This document shows positions 1 to 5,919 of a stretch of DNA of 6,859 bases, in pieces. Source of the DNA: Burkholderiaceae bacterium (GTDB taxonomy: Bacteria; Pseudomonadota; Gammaproteobacteria; Burkholderiales; Burkholderiaceae); contig CANHLB010000094.1 in NCBI GenBank assembly GCA_947461335.1, positions 1 to 6,859 on the forward strand, given 5' to 3'. The stretch's first letter is position 1; every line of letters begins with the position of its first letter. Both the position numbers and the translations under genes were made by a program. The notes beneath the pieces were generated by a model. That model was not told where the DNA came from, did not search any database, and saw only the letters and a program-made list of their open reading frames with translations.

Positions 1-22
1 AAAAAAGTTATTTAAAGATAGC

Positions 23-1069
23 TTACTCGAATGTGGCTGGGTTCACCCCAAGCATTTTATGGAGCTTTGGCGAGGTAGTGGTGTATTGGAGTTGGATATG
101 CTTTTCAGGGTTGAGGTAAGCAGCTGCGGCAAAGGCTGCTAGGGCCGCCTCATGAAAGCCAGATAATATGAGCTTCTTTTTCCCTGGATAAACATTGATA
201 TCTCCTACAGCATAAATCCCGGGGGTGCTGGTCTGAAATTTCTCTGTGTCGACAGTAATTTGCTTACGATCAATATCTAAACCCCAATCGGCAATCGGTC
301 CGAGCTTAGGAGAGAGGCCAAAAAAGATAAGGAGATCATCTACTGAAATTTTTTGATCTTCGCCATCAATATTTTTAACTACTATTTTTTCAATATGGTC
401 ATTATTTACTTCGTATCCAGTAATCTGCCCAATCAGCAATTGCATTTTTTTGTTGTTACAAAGCTCACGCATTTTTGCAATCGATGCTGGCGCTGCCTTA
501 AAGTCATCGCGACGGTGAATGAGAGTAACACTCGCAGCCTGATCTACGAAATGCAGCGCCCAATCTAATGCGGCATCACCACCACCACAAATCGCAATCT
601 TCTTTCCAGTAAACTGTTCTGGATGTTTAACACTATAGAAAACCTGCTTGCCCTCATAAGCCTCTATGCCATCAAGGTTTAGAGTACGAGGCTGAAAGGC
701 TCCCACGCCTGCTGCAATAAATACAGTTTTAGTCAGAAAATGATTGTCTTTGGAAGTGCTAATTAGAAAGCGCCCATCAGCCTGTAACTCAAGCTTGCTA
801 ACTTCTTGCCCTAAATGAAACTGGGCGCCAAAAGGCTGGATTTGTTTCAGTAGGTTATTCGTAAGCTCGCGACCAGTGCAAACTGGAATCGCGGGAATAT
901 CATAGATTGGCTTATCGGGATAAAGCTCGATACATTGACCGCCAATTTCAGGCAAAGAGTCAATGACATGGGCTTTGATTTCTAGAAGGCCAAGCTCAAA
1001 GACTTGGAAGAGACCCACAGGTCCGGCACCAATAATGACAGCGTCGGTTTGGGTGGGTGAGTGAGACAC
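23..1069 (-). CDS. Ferredoxin--NADP+ reductase, thioredoxin-reductase-like (YumC type)
   Basis: This is a cytoplasmic FAD enzyme that should move electrons between NADPH and ferredoxin. The 348-aa protein matches the usual length of the TrxR-like FNR family. An FAD-binding GxGxxG lies at residues 14-19 (GAGPVG). A second Rossmann glycine motif lies at 162-164 ([11 protein letters not shown]), followed by HRR at 185-187, the kind of basic patch that reads the NADPH 2'-phosphate. The C-terminal FAD motif YAVGD is at 286-290. The CxxC redox pair of true thioredoxin reductases is absent, since the stretch near 118-128 reads [11 protein letters not shown]. This favours FNR over TrxR. The start codon is GTG (complement of 1067-1069), preceded by a weak CGAGA ribosome site. 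No in-frame ATG lies near the N-terminus, and the FAD motif begins only 13 residues in. The gene sits 26 bp downstream of the ferredoxin gene on the same strand, so co-transcription and a partner relationship are likely. The family call is firm; the physiological direction of electron flow is not determined. Confidence 0.93.
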   Translation of the reverse strand: MSHSPTQTDAVIIGAGPVGLFQVFELGLLEIKAHVIDSLPEIGGQCIELYPDKPIYDIPAIPVCTGRELTNNLLKQIQPFGAQFHLGQEVSKLELQADGRFLISTSKDNHFLTKTVFIAAGVGAFQPRTLNLDGIEAYEGKQVFYSVKHPEQFTGKKIAICGGGDAALDWALHFVDQAASVTLIHRRDDFKAAPASIAKMRELCNNKKMQLLIGQITGYEVNNDHIEKIVVKNIDGEDQKISVDDLLIFFGLSPKLGPIADWGLDIDRKQITVDTEKFQTSTPGIYAVGDINVYPGKKKLILSGFHEAALAAFAAAAYLNPEKHIQLQYTTTSPKLHKMLGVNPATFE

Positions 1070-1095
1070 GAATTCTCGAAAATAGAATGAAGAAA

Positions 1096-1419
1096 TTACT
1101 TTACTAGCTGATCGAGTTTGTTTTTAACGTCTTTCCACTCATCCGCATCGGGAAGACCTGCTTTGGACTTAGTAATAGAAGTCCAGGATGGAGATAAATC
1201 AGCATTGAGTTTGATAAATGCTTGTTGGTCACCGGGTACATCATCTTCAGCATAAATAGCATTTACTGGACACTCAGGAACACAGACAGCGCAGTCAATG
1301 CATTCATCTGGGTCGATGACTAAAAAATTGGGGCCTTCACGAAAACAGTCGACTGGGCAAACGTCAACACAGTCAGTGTATTTGCAACGGATGCAGGATT
1401 CGGTAACAACGTAAGTCAT
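1096..1419 (-). CDS. fdxA: 7Fe ferredoxin FdxA (FdI type, [3Fe-4S][4Fe-4S])
   Basis: This is a small cytoplasmic electron carrier with two iron-sulfur clusters. The 107-residue protein (ATG at 1417-1419) closely resembles Azotobacter vinelandii ferredoxin I in length and pattern. Cysteines are at 9, 12, 17, 21, 25, 40, 43, 46 and 50. By analogy with FdI, Cys9, 17 and 50 hold the [3Fe-4S] cluster, and Cys21, 40, 43 and 46 hold the [4Fe-4S] cluster. Cys12 and Cys25 match the two free cysteines of FdI. Typical sequence includes [23 protein letters not shown] and the C-terminal LPDADEW segment. The reading frame stays open upstream to 1656, but the extra 79 codons show no ferredoxin character and would cross the divergent promoter region, so the internal ATG is chosen. 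Upstream of it I see no good Shine-Dalgarno sequence (AGATTAAATATC). The reductase gene follows after 26 bp, so it is the likely electron partner. Confidence 0.95.
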   Translation of the reverse strand: MTYVVTESCIRCKYTDCVDVCPVDCFREGPNFLVIDPDECIDCAVCVPECPVNAIYAEDDVPGDQQAFIKLNADLSPSWTSITKSKAGLPDADEWKDVKNKLDQLVK

Positions 1420-1430
1420 GATATTTAATC

Positions 1431-1458
1431 TAAATAGCCCTAAATTTGGGGCTGCCAA
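1431..1458 (-). promoter_or_regulatory. Candidate sigma70-type promoter for fdxA
   Basis: On the minus strand, TTGGCA (complement of 1453-1458) is followed after 16 bases by TATTTA (complement of 1431-1436). The predicted transcription start would lie only about 5 bases before the fdxA ATG. That would fit the lack of a visible ribosome binding site, but it is also a reason for doubt. The call rests on consensus resemblance alone. Confidence 0.25.
1436..1453. repeat. 18-bp near-perfect palindrome, possible operator
   Basis: The sequence AGCCCTAAATTTGGGGCT pairs with itself at 8 of 9 positions; only T1441/G1448 fails. It sits 16 bp before the fdxA ATG and fills the spacer of the candidate fdxA promoter. 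It could bind a dimeric regulator. No U-tract follows it on either strand, so a terminator is unlikely. No known regulator's site is recognised. Confidence 0.4.
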
Positions 1459-1532
1459 GTTGTAAAACATCAATTTTAGCCGAAATGGCCAATTTTTCAG
1501 GTGAAGCATGATTTCCTGGCCAAATGACCCTT

Positions 1533-1562
1533 TTGCTTGCTTTAGAAAATGAGGGCTATCCT
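1533..1562 (+). promoter_or_regulatory. Candidate sigma70-type promoter for the PanE-family gene
   Basis: TTGCTT (1533-1538) and TATCCT (1557-1562) are separated by 18 bases, each matching the consensus at four of six positions. Initiation near 1569 would leave a leader of about 28 bases containing the GAG ribosome site at 1586-1588. This is a consensus-based guess only. Confidence 0.3.
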
Positions 1563-1596
1563 TGGGGGTCAAATTGAAGCAAAAAGAGCACCTATT

Positions 1597-2511
1597 ATGA
1601 AAATACTGATTGTTGGAGCAGGTGGTATCGGCGGTTTCTTTGGCGCCAAACTTCATCAGCTTGGGGCGGATATCACTTATCTGTTGCGTGAGAAGCGGCA
1701 GCAGCTGATTCAGGACCGAGGCTTAACGATCGAGACCCCTAGGGGTAGCTTTACCATCCATCCAAAAACGGTCCTAGCTGACCAGTTAGAGCCTATTTAC
1801 GACCTGATTATTTTGGCGTGCAAAGCTTTTGATTTAGACGATTCTCTAAAGTCAATTGCTAAGGCAAGCTCTAAGGGAGTAATCCTCCCATTTTTAAATG
1901 GACTTACTCACCTTGATACCTTGGATCGCGTATTTGGTAAAGATCGCGTGATGGGCGGTGTAGCGCATATTGCAGCAACTATTTCTGAGACGGGATCTGT
2001 AAAGCAATTAACAGAATTAAGTACTTTAACCATCGGCCCAAGAGCACTGGAACAGGCAGCTCTGAGCCAAGAATTTTTTACCCTCTGTAAAAAAACCGAT
2101 TTCGACTCTTTCTACAATGAGAATATCGAGCAAGCGCTGTGGGATAAATGGGTATTTTTAGCAAGTTTGGCAGGTATGACTACTATTTGCCGTGGATCTA
2201 TTGGGGAGATTGCAGCAACACCCTATGGGAAAGAGCTCAGTAAACAAATGTTTGCTGAGTGCTGCGCTATCGCTGCGAGTCAAAGATTCCCCATTACTGA
2301 GAAGACTCAACTTACTTCAGAAGAGATTCTAACCAAGGATGGATCGCCCTTTACCGCTTCGATGTTGAGAGACTTACTAGCAGGTAATAAAAATGAATAT
2401 CAACATATTTTAGGTGACTTAATTGCTTTTGCTAGTAATGGATCTATAGACTGCCCCCTATTAAAAATTGCCTATACCCATATGGCAGTAGAGAGCAAAA
2501 GTAAGGCTTAA
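1597..2511 (+). CDS. Ketopantoate reductase family oxidoreductase (PanE/ApbA-like)
   Basis: This is a predicted cytoplasmic NADP-dependent 2-oxoacid reductase. The classical member reduces 2-dehydropantoate to pantoate for coenzyme A synthesis. The 304-aa protein has the family's usual length and two domains. The N-terminal Rossmann fold has GAGGIGG at 7-13, Arg31 where the cofactor phosphate is usually met, Lys76 (ACKAF), and Asn101 (FLNG, matching E. coli Asn98). The C-terminal helical domain has Lys184 (WDKW, matching catalytic Lys176), plus Ser255, Arg258 and Glu267 in the [13 protein letters not shown] stretch (matching Glu256). Residues aligned with E. coli Asn180 and Asn184 are Leu188 and Ala192. 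The true substrate may therefore differ, and I withhold the panE symbol. The start at 1597 puts the Rossmann motif at residue 7 and has GAG 8 bases upstream; the in-frame ATG at 1549 adds 16 unconserved residues. It is divergent from fdxA. Confidence 0.88.
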   Translation: MKILIVGAGGIGGFFGAKLHQLGADITYLLREKRQQLIQDRGLTIETPRGSFTIHPKTVLADQLEPIYDLIILACKAFDLDDSLKSIAKASSKGVILPFLNGLTHLDTLDRVFGKDRVMGGVAHIAATISETGSVKQLTELSTLTIGPRALEQAALSQEFFTLCKKTDFDSFYNENIEQALWDKWVFLASLAGMTTICRGSIGEIAATPYGKELSKQMFAECCAIAASQRFPITEKTQLTSEEILTKDGSPFTASMLRDLLAGNKNEYQHILGDLIAFASNGSIDCPLLKIAYTHMAVESKSKA

Positions 2512-2522
2512 AAAAGGTTATG

Positions 2523-2557
2523 CTCAAGCAAGGGCTTTCCCTAGGATTTGAGTTTTT
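2523..2557 (+). terminator. Possible weak terminator after the PanE-family gene
   Basis: An interrupted stem forms from CTCAA (2523-2527) with TTGAG (2548-2552), and inside it AGGG (2531-2534) with CCCT (2539-2542). TTTTT follows at 2553-2557. The internal bulges make it weak, and readthrough into the next gene is plausible. Confidence 0.35.
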
Positions 2558-2573
2558 CAAAGATCAAACCCAA

Positions 2574-2602
2574 TTGATTACACTTTAGGTATTGGCATTA
2601 AT
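2574..2602 (+). promoter_or_regulatory. Candidate promoter for the 179-aa unknown gene
   Basis: TTGATT (2574-2579) and ATTAAT (2597-2602) are 17 bases apart, each matching the sigma70 consensus at four of six positions. Initiation near 2609 would give a short leader that still contains the AGGAAAG ribosome site at 2613-2619. Consensus resemblance is the only support. Confidence 0.3.
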
Positions 2603-2627
2603 CAACCCCACTAGGAAAGAATGGACC

Positions 2628-3167
2628 ATGGAAGAGTATCGGCTACAGATCGATAAAACAGAAAAACCATTATTGATTATCGATTACACCTTTGGGGGCG
2701 ATCGAAATCTGGAGTTAATGAAATCAACTAACCTACCTACACCTTTGCAAAATGCCAAGGTAAAGACGGAGTTTGATTTGGCATATGCATGGAGCGAGTT
2801 TGCCCGTAAGTATCTAGAGATGACAAAAGAGATCGCAGCAACTCCGATTTGCTGGCAAGGGCATTACGATCAACTAGGTAGAGTCATGCTAGAAATGATG
2901 CGCTTAAGTAGGGATAAGCAAGAGATGGCGGATAAGGACGGTGTTTCCGAAATCATCCCTCATCTTGAAGAGATCCCTTTTATTAGTAAGCCCTTCGGTC
3001 TTGAGGATAAGATGTTTTGCCGCATCTGGCTTTCTTTAATACGTCATCCAGCCTTTATTGAAATGGAGTTAGACGAAGATGAATTAGCAGCATTCAACTA
3101 CTGGCAAGGTCTATTCACTATTGCCTTAGGCAAGACAAATAGTGAGTTATTAAAGCAGGCTGCTTAG
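2628..3167 (+). CDS. Conserved-looking protein of unknown function, 179 aa
   Basis: I do not recognise this family. The predicted product is soluble: there is no signal peptide or membrane segment. It is mixed in charge, with an acidic patch (EMELDEDE) near residues 141-148. Aromatic residues recur in the second half (CWQGHYDQ, CRIWL, FNYWQGLF), and much of the chain looks helical. Cysteines are few and do not form a metal-binding pattern. The start chosen is ATG 2628, which has a strong AGGAAAG site (2613-2619) at 8-base spacing. An in-frame TTG at 2592 would add 12 residues but has AGG only two bases upstream, so it is unlikely. The gene begins 116 bp after the PanE-family gene on the same strand and ends just before the bidirectional terminator. 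Its codon use and composition do not look foreign to its neighbours. The reading frame is convincing; no function is assigned. Confidence 0.8.
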   Translation: MEEYRLQIDKTEKPLLIIDYTFGGDRNLELMKSTNLPTPLQNAKVKTEFDLAYAWSEFARKYLEMTKEIAATPICWQGHYDQLGRVMLEMMRLSRDKQEMADKDGVSEIIPHLEEIPFISKPFGLEDKMFCRIWLSLIRHPAFIEMELDEDELAAFNYWQGLFTIALGKTNSELLKQAA

Positions 3168-3189
3168 TGCATCCTGGCAGTGGACATAA

Positions 3190-3217
3190 AAAAAGCGCTC
3201 CGTGAAGAGCGCTTTTT
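3190..3217. terminator. Strong bidirectional intrinsic terminator
   Basis: An 11-bp perfect stem (3190-3200 with 3207-3217, GC core GCGCTC/GAGCGC) closes a six-base loop, CGTGAA. A T-rich tract continues on the plus strand to 3221 (TTTTTCTTTT), and an A run at 3188-3194 supplies the U-tract on the minus strand. It lies between the convergent ends of the unknown gene (stop 3165-3167) and dctM (stop 3253-3255), so it can end both transcripts. Confidence 0.92.
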
Positions 3218-3252
3218 CTTTTAGCAAAACTACCGAACTAATAACTTAGCTA

Positions 3253-5133
3253 TCAACCTCCGTAGAGGAACTTTGGTAGCCACAATGTCATGCCTGGCCA
3301 GATATACATGAAGACCATACAGGCAATCACGATGAACATATAAGGCATCATGCCTGCAAAAATCTGGTTAAGCGTGACGCCAGGTGGCGAGACACCTTTG
3401 AGATAGAAGGCAGACATCGCCACAGGTGGTGACAAGAACGCTGCTTGTAAGTTCACAAACACCAAGGTGCCCCACAGGAGTGGATCGATGTTGAAGTGAG
3501 CCAACAAAGGCAAGAAGATCGGTACGAAAATCACAATAATTTCAGTCCACTCTAAAGGCCATCCCAGGAAGAAGATGATTGCTTGAGAGAGCAGCATGAA
3601 CTGAATTGGTGTTAGATCTAGCATGAGCACCCATTTTTCAATGATCGATTGACCACCCAAAATAGTAAACACAGCCGAGAAGAGCGCCGAGCCTACGAAC
3701 AACCAGCACACCATCGATGTTGTTTTGGCTGTTAGGAAAACTGCCTGCTTGGTACGATCAAAGTCCAAAGTGCCAGCTTGAAACGCCAGAATGAAGGCAC
3801 CCAATGCACCCACCGCTGCAGACTCAGTAGCGGTAGTAATGCCCAGCAAGATCACTGCCAATACTAAGATCGTGAGAACACCTAAAGGCATCACTGACTC
3901 AATGAGCAGTTTGAGAATTTCAAACTGCTCCTCATCAAAGTTAAGGTAGTAGTAAACCAATAGCAGACCAAACAAGATACAGGTCAAACCAAAATACAGT
4001 TCAAAGTTTTCTGGTGGACCATTATTAGCTTCTGCTACAGCTCCAGCTTCAATTGGATCATCACCAGCAGCTGCATCTAAGGCGACTAATGGCGCATCTT
4101 CTTCAGTCTCTTTAGTTTTGATATTGCTGGAGGTGGCATCAATAGCTACAAGCCCTTCCTCAGCTGGCGCAGCAGCACTGCTGGTCGTTGCTTTAGCGAC
4201 TTGAGTAGCGACCGGGACATTCAGCGCATCTTTTTCAGCTTGCTGATGGATGATGACGTACCACCATACACCCCACATTGTTAGTGCAATCAGAAATAAG
4301 GGGGTTAATGCTGCCAGCACATTTTTAAAAATGTTCTTAAAGGAGAGCTTTGCATCACTTGGTGCATTGAGCAATTTTGCTGGAGAAAAGAGAGCCTTGA
4401 ATGAAGCAAGCAACATATTTTTTGAATAGTGCTCACCTAAAAAGCGAATAGATGCAGGTACCGGCACTACCAGTTGCTCAGGTGGAAGTTTTGGCGCAAC
4501 CTTAGGGTTGATTAAAGCCCAGCCAATGATGTAGACCAGATATAAAAATGCAAGGAAGAAGCCGGGAACCATTGCGGCGGCGTAGAGCTTAACAACTGAT
4601 TGGCCTGCAACAGCAGCGTACACAATGATCATCACTGAAGGTGGAATCAAGATGCCTAAGGTACCGCCAGCAGTAATGACGCCAGCAGCAAGGCGGGTAT
4701 CGTAGCCTGCATTCAGCATTGGCTTCATAGCAATCACGCCCATGAGCACAACGACAGCACCAACGAGACCACTTGCAATACCCCAGAATGTACAAACAAT
4801 CAGAGTAGCTACGGCTAAGGAAGCAGGTACGCGACGGAATGCTAACTGGATACTGTAGAACATCTTATCTACCAGCGCCCCTCGTTCCATTACATACCCC
4901 ATTAATACAAAGAGCGGAATGGAAAGTAGGACATCGTTAGTCATACCCCCGAAGGTTCTTTGCACCATCAGAGTAAATACTTTGTTTGCAGTCCAACTTT
5001 GCGATGGGTCGTAAAAGGCTGCAAAACCGAACATCATGCCTAAGCCCATCAGCGTAAACGCTGTGGGGAAGCCCAGCATGATTACAACAATAATCAGGCC
5101 GAGCATGGCTAAGCCAAGAATTGGATCACTCAT
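3253..5133 (-). CDS. dctM: TRAP transporter large permease subunit DctM, FcbT3-like, with long insertion
   Basis: This inner-membrane subunit should form the Na+-coupled transport channel of a tripartite TRAP system. The first half (residues 1-205) has typical DctM segments: FGGMTNDVLLSIPLFVLMGY near 61-80, GGTLGILIPPSVMIIVYA near 156-173, and YAAAMVPGFFLAFLYL near 184-199. The second half resumes with GITTATESAAVGALGA near 431-446, then LGWPLEWTEIIVIFVPIFLP (523-542) and FLSPPVAMSAFYLKG (566-580). The protein has 626 residues, whereas a normal DctM has about 425-440. The excess lies at about residues 211-400. It contains two additional hydrophobic segments (about 270-295 and 379-397) around an Ala- and acid-rich loop (305-377). 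The frame is continuous, so this is not a frameshift artefact. ATG at 5131-5133 overlaps the end of dctQ by 8 bp, implying coupled translation. It resembles the mannitol/chloroaromatic (COG4664) branch. Confidence 0.93.
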   Translation of the reverse strand: MSDPILGLAMLGLIIVVIMLGFPTAFTLMGLGMMFGFAAFYDPSQSWTANKVFTLMVQRTFGGMTNDVLLSIPLFVLMGYVMERGALVDKMFYSIQLAFRRVPASLAVATLIVCTFWGIASGLVGAVVVLMGVIAMKPMLNAGYDTRLAAGVITAGGTLGILIPPSVMIIVYAAVAGQSVVKLYAAAMVPGFFLAFLYLVYIIGWALINPKVAPKLPPEQLVVPVPASIRFLGEHYSKNMLLASFKALFSPAKLLNAPSDAKLSFKNIFKNVLAALTPLFLIALTMWGVWWYVIIHQQAEKDALNVPVATQVAKATTSSAAAPAEEGLVAIDATSSNIKTKETEEDAPLVALDAAAGDDPIEAGAVAEANNGPPENFELYFGLTCILFGLLLVYYYLNFDEEQFEILKLLIESVMPLGVLTILVLAVILLGITTATESAAVGALGAFILAFQAGTLDFDRTKQAVFLTAKTTSMVCWLFVGSALFSAVFTILGGQSIIEKWVLMLDLTPIQFMLLSQAIIFFLGWPLEWTEIIVIFVPIFLPLLAHFNIDPLLWGTLVFVNLQAAFLSPPVAMSAFYLKGVSPPGVTLNQIFAGMMPYMFIVIACMVFMYIWPGMTLWLPKFLYGG

Positions 5134-5794
5134 GATTTATCTCTTTAGTTTGGCCAATGCGATGATGAGCTGCTTCATCGATGGATTTGGCATTTTTGAT
5201 TGCTTGTTGACGGGATTCTTCATCAACGTGAGTAGATGCGGCCAATTGCTGTTCAATCACATCAATTTCTTCAGCATCTTTTAAGCGTGCAGGCCATTCA
5301 CCGGTTCTAAGGCAAATGATGCAACGCAGGATCTCCACAACACCTTGAAGCATGACAAATGCTCCAGCAATTGGAATGATGGTCTTGAAGGGATAGAGTG
5401 GCGGACCGTTCGCAATCTGAGTGGTGTGCTCACCTATGCGCCATGATTCTGCTGCATAGGTGTAACCGGCATAAATTAAGGCGGCGATTCCTGGCAGGAA
5501 AAAAGTGACATACAAAATTAAATCTAGAGTAGCTTGGGTGCGTGGTTTCATTGATCCATAAAGGAAGTCACCACGAACGTGACCATTTTGTGCCAAGGTA
5601 TATGCCCCACACATCATAAATAAGGTCCCATAAGCCATGACAGATAACTCACCAATCCATGCGGAGGGGGAATTAAATGCGTAGCGCCTGACGACGTCTG
5701 TAAAAACCATCAGCATCAGCACAACTACTAGCCAGGCAGCAGCTTTACCTACAAAGGTGCTGATTTCGTCTACTGTTAGCATGAATTTGTCCAT
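5126..5794 (-). CDS. dctQ: TRAP transporter small permease subunit DctQ, FcbT2-like
   Basis: This is the four-helix inner-membrane partner of DctM. Hydrophobic segments lie at about residues 17-36, 48-68, 90-115 and 134-161. The family signature is visible in WIGELSVMAYGTLFM (46-60) and GHVRGDFLYG (71-80), the Glu and Gly-His-Val-Arg features typical of DctQ. With 222 aa it is somewhat longer than a usual DctQ (about 160-190). The excess is a charged, hydrophilic C-terminal tail (about 162-222) rich in Glu, Gln and Lys, probably cytoplasmic. The start at ATG 5792-5794 is supported by AGGAG (complement of 5801-5805) with a six-base spacer. Its stop codon overlaps the dctM start by 8 bp. It lies 125 bp downstream of dctP behind a terminator-like hairpin, so its expression may depend on readthrough. 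Confidence 0.93.
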   Translation of the reverse strand: MDKFMLTVDEISTFVGKAAAWLVVVLMLMVFTDVVRRYAFNSPSAWIGELSVMAYGTLFMMCGAYTLAQNGHVRGDFLYGSMKPRTQATLDLILYVTFFLPGIAALIYAGYTYAAESWRIGEHTTQIANGPPLYPFKTIIPIAGAFVMLQGVVEILRCIICLRTGEWPARLKDAEEIDVIEQQLAASTHVDEESRQQAIKNAKSIDEAAHHRIGQTKEINHE

Positions 5795-5841
5795 AAAACT
5801 CTCCTAAAACAACTCGTTATTTCTCTCGGGAAATATAAAAA

Positions 5842-5866
5842 AACCGGACGGGGATGCCGTCCGGTT
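5842..5866 (-). terminator. Intrinsic terminator between dctP and dctQ
   Basis: A 10-bp perfect stem (5842-5851 with 5857-5866, GC-rich core CCGGACGG) closes a five-base loop. In the minus-strand transcript it is followed by a run of seven U from 5843 down to 5837, then AU-rich sequence. It lies downstream of the dctP stop and 47 bp upstream of the dctQ start. It therefore probably stops part of the transcription coming from dctP. There is no equivalent T-run on the plus strand. Confidence 0.85.
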
Positions 5867-5869
5867 CAG

Positions 5870-5910
5870 ATGTGCATTAAGGCACATTATTACATAAGCC
5901 GATAAGGCTT
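5870..5910 (-). other. Two further stem-loops in the dctP-dctQ gap
   Basis: Immediately after the dctP stop, the minus-strand transcript can form a 5-bp stem (5896-5900 with 5906-5910, AAGCC/GGCTT) and then a 6-bp stem (5870-5875 with 5882-5887, ATGTGC/GCACAT, loop of six). Neither is followed by a U-tract. Together with the terminator hairpin they make a structured 3' end, which could protect dctP mRNA from exonucleases. The pairing is read directly; the role is inferred. Confidence 0.45.
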
Positions 5911-5919
5911 TAAAGGGGT

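Noticed and set aside
1..25. Possible terminator after the reductase gene at the left edge
   Set aside because: The potential stem (AGCTAT/ATAACT on the minus strand) is short, contains an A-C mismatch and overlaps the stop codon. The window ends before the region can be judged.
353..568. Plus-strand open frame of 71 codons inside the reductase gene
   Set aside because: It is antisense to a well conserved coding region, and its product has no recognisable character.
1549..1596. Upstream ATG at 1549 as the start of the PanE-family gene
   Set aside because: It adds 16 unconserved residues and overlaps the likely promoter. Family members begin directly with the Rossmann strand, as from ATG 1597.
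1420..1656. N-terminal extension of the ferredoxin reading frame up to 1656
   Set aside because: The 79 extra codons show no ferredoxin-like sequence, cross the divergent promoter region and overlap the start of the PanE-family gene. FdI proteins begin at the MTYVV equivalent.
2592..2627. TTG at 2592 as the start of the 179-aa gene
   Set aside because: The only AGG upstream is two bases away, too close to act as a ribosome site. ATG 2628 has AGGAAAG at 8-base spacing.
4589..4795. Cys/Arg-rich 68-codon minus-strand frame inside dctM
   Set aside because: It is an alternate-frame shadow of the conserved DctM membrane segments. The cysteine richness comes from out-of-frame reading of Ala and Gly codons.
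5036..5284. Plus-strand 82-codon open frame across the dctM/dctQ junction
   Set aside because: It is antisense to both genes, has no convincing ribosome site, and its hydrophobic stretches are a by-product of the opposite strand.
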